From: Empedobacter falsenii
GTDB lineage: Bacteria; Bacteroidota; Bacteroidia; Flavobacteriales; Weeksellaceae
Assembly (NCBI RefSeq): GCF_013488205.1
Contig: NZ_CP040908.1
Span: 2,209,876-2,273,875 of the forward strand
Length of the DNA stretch: 64,000 nt
Direction: 5' to 3'
This document shows positions 62,388-64,000 of the stretch, piece by piece. The notes beneath the pieces were generated by a model. That model was not told the origin of the DNA, searched no databases, and saw only the letters and a list, made by a program, of their open reading frames with translations. How positions within the stretch are numbered: position 1 is the stretch's first letter; each line of letters begins with the position of its first letter. The position numbers and the translations under genes were made by a program.

Positions 62388-64000
62388 TTGAAAGTTTCTA
62401 TTTTTTTTACGCTCCTACTCTTTCCTTTTTTATTTTTATCATCATTTAGTTCAATTAATAAAAATGATGAAAGAATTCTTATTGAAAAAATCATCGAACA
62501 GAATAAAAATGTGACAGATTCTATTCAATTGCAAAATAATTTCAAGAAATTAGATATTTCATCAACTTCTTTTTTATCAAAAAGTCTAAAATCAATTTAT
62601 CAAGTTTATTTAGCTAATCTTTATGCGCAAACCAACGATAAATTAAACAAAAAAAGTAATTCGTTATTTGAATCTGCATTGAAAGTTTCAAAAAATGTTA
62701 ACTCTCCAGAATTACAAATTTGGGTGAACACACAATTCGGGTATTACTATTATAATTTTAGTCAATATCAAAATGCTTATCCATATTTTATGGAAGCATC
62801 AAAACTTCTTGACTTAACAAAAGATGAGGATATTTTCTCTAAAAGTGATGTTTACAAAAAGAATGCATTTTACTTTATGAATGTAAAAGAGTTTGATAAA
62901 AGTGAAAAATATCTTTTGTTAGCTTTAAAATATACCAACAAAAAAGACGATGAATATGGAACAATTCTGAATGCGATAGGTCATGTTTTTATGAATAAAA
63001 ATAATATTAACAAAGCAAATAATTACTTCGAGTTAACAAAAGAATATGCAATTCAAAATAAGGATGAAATTCGATATGCAAAAGCTTTAGGTGATATTGC
63101 GTCTATAAATATTCTCAATAAACAGTACGATTTAGCGATTGATAATTTGAAAAAAGATATTGAAATTTCTAAAAAATTAAAAAACGCTAGAAATTTAATG
63201 TATGCTAATATTCAATTGGGAAAATTGTACTTGCAATTAGATCGAATTGATGATGCTAAAATAATTTTGAATGAAGCAAAAGATTATGCTTCTCAAAAAA
63301 TTTATTTGAACAGTTTTGAATATGATATTTATAAAATCTTATTAGAAATTGCTTTAAAAAACAATAACACCAATGAGGAGTTACTTTGCCGAAGAAAATT
63401 GGATGAATTGGAATTAGAATTGCAAAAAACAGATGGTCAAAATGTGATTAATGAAATTAATTGGAAAATTCAACAAGAGAATTTTAACTTTAAATATGAA
63501 GCAGAAAAAGCAAAACAAGAAAAAACAACCATCCTAAAAAATGCATTATTTCTTATTTCTTTTCTATTAATCATCATCATTTTAGTTGTAATAATTTCTT
63601 ATCGTAGAAAAATAAAAATACAAAATTCCACATACGACAATAAAATATTATCTATTCAAAATGATAAACTTAAGTCTGAAAATAAATTAAATAAAACTGC
63701 TCAAACTTTAGAATCATATAAAACTTATCTGTCTGAAAAGAATAAACAAATAGTTACATTAAAGAATGAAATCAATTCGATTTCTAATTCAAGTGCCACA
63801 AACAAAGAAAAACAATATAATGAATTAGTTAATCTCTTAGATTCGCATTTGATGACGGACGAAAGTTGGGGTAATTTCAAGAATATTTTTGCCCATGAAC
63901 AAAACGATTTTGTAAAGTATCTTTCTCAAAATTTCCCATCTTTAACTGAATCTAATTTGAGAACTATTTACTTGTTAAAATTAGGCTTGAACAATTTAGA
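62388..64000 (+). CDS. TPR-containing membrane regulator, LuxR-type tail (3' end outside window)
   Basis: The frame opens after TGA 62373-62375 and has no ATG in front of the signal/anchor sequence, so the TTG at 62388 is the likely start. A signal-like segment (LLLFPFLFLSSFS) is followed by a helical array (about 45-330) rich in TPR-like pairs, one transmembrane helix (ALFLISFLLIIIILVVIISY), a coiled coil and the start of a helix-turn-helix tail (SLTESNLRTIYLLKLGL). This is the layout of Bacteroidota TPR regulators with LuxR-type DNA-binding tails that sense something outside and act on DNA inside. The C-terminus lies beyond the window. The target is unknown. Confidence 0.75.
   Translation, partial: MKVSIFFTLLLFPFLFLSSFSSINKNDERILIEKIIEQNKNVTDSIQLQNNFKKLDISSTSFLSKSLKSIYQVYLANLYAQTNDKLNKKSNSLFESALKVSKNVNSPELQIWVNTQFGYYYYNFSQYQNAYPYFMEASKLLDLTKDEDIFSKSDVYKKNAFYFMNVKEFDKSEKYLLLALKYTNKKDDEYGTILNAIGHVFMNKNNINKANNYFELTKEYAIQNKDEIRYAKALGDIASINILNKQYDLAIDNLKKDIEISKKLKNARNLMYANIQLGKLYLQLDRIDDAKIILNEAKDYASQKIYLNSFEYDIYKILLEIALKNNNTNEELLCRRKLDELELELQKTDGQNVINEINWKIQQENFNFKYEAEKAKQEKTTILKNALFLISFLLIIIILVVIISYRRKIKIQNSTYDNKILSIQNDKLKSENKLNKTAQTLESYKTYLSEKNKQIVTLKNEINSISNSSATNKEKQYNELVNLLDSHLMTDESWGNFKNIFAHEQNDFVKYLSQNFPSLTESNLRTIYLLKLGLNNL

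Overview
The window reads as chromosomal DNA of a member of the Flavobacteriia (Bacteroidota), probably close to the Weeksellaceae (Empedobacter, Elizabethkingia, Chryseobacterium). The grounds are a strongly AT-rich sequence, TAnnTTTG -7 promoter elements, a GldI-type gliding lipoprotein, GLPGLI, GSCFA and DUF5686 family proteins, a large PNGase F-like enzyme, a GH109-type hydrolase, and L-lysine 6-aminotransferase. No rRNA, tRNA, CRISPR array, prophage or intact insertion sequence was seen. The genus is an inference.

Layout. 1-4916 (minus strand): a ChaN-like protein, then an overlapping gene set: Tat-exported GH109-type glycosidase, sugar-1-phosphate nucleotidyltransferase, N-acetylhexosamine-kinase-like phosphotransferase, GNAT and a Nif3-like protein. 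4991-6719: ABC exporter pair. 6807-7511: secreted-protein gene cut by an in-frame TGA. 7742-10399: NrnA-like phosphoesterase, GldI and a cyclophilin-FKBP fusion. 10400-17654: secreted, WG-repeat and lipoprotein genes, prmC and an orphan PTS EIIC-like membrane protein. 17711-25854: fused isobutyryl-CoA mutase, a divergent CarH-like MerR regulator that has lost its B12 ligands, ung, a LOG-type hydrolase and a MutS2 without Smr domain. 25856-30344: GLPGLI proteins around a peroxiredoxin-thioredoxin-DUF6952 operon. 30661-30842: a MITE-like palindromic element with an exact 8-bp target duplication. 32168-36307: lysine to glutaryl-CoA catabolism genes. 36380-38056: PNGase F-like enzyme whose N-terminal domain resembles GLPGLI proteins. 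38080-47091: hydrolase, amidohydrolase, DUF808, Crp/AhpD pair, AAA ATPase, two transporters and a second gene broken by an in-frame stop. 47150-56376: outer-membrane barrels, rpoN and asnS. 56453-62025: frr, pyrH, tatD, GSCFA, prenyl synthase and an LLM oxidoreductase. 62388 to the end: a TPR/LuxR-type regulator starting with TTG, behind a G-tract direct repeat.

How the genes work together. Two glycan-directed activities stand out: de-N-glycosylation of host glycoproteins (PNGase F-like) and alpha-GalNAc removal coupled to a kinase and nucleotidyltransferase that could turn the released amino sugar into a nucleotide sugar. Lysine catabolism (aminotransferase, semialdehyde dehydrogenase, glutaryl-CoA dehydrogenase) and the B12-dependent acyl-CoA mutase fit growth on amino acids and peptides. 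The least explained items are the in-frame stops, the MITE-like element, the cofactor-less CarH-like regulator and the GLPGLI/PNGase F domain link.
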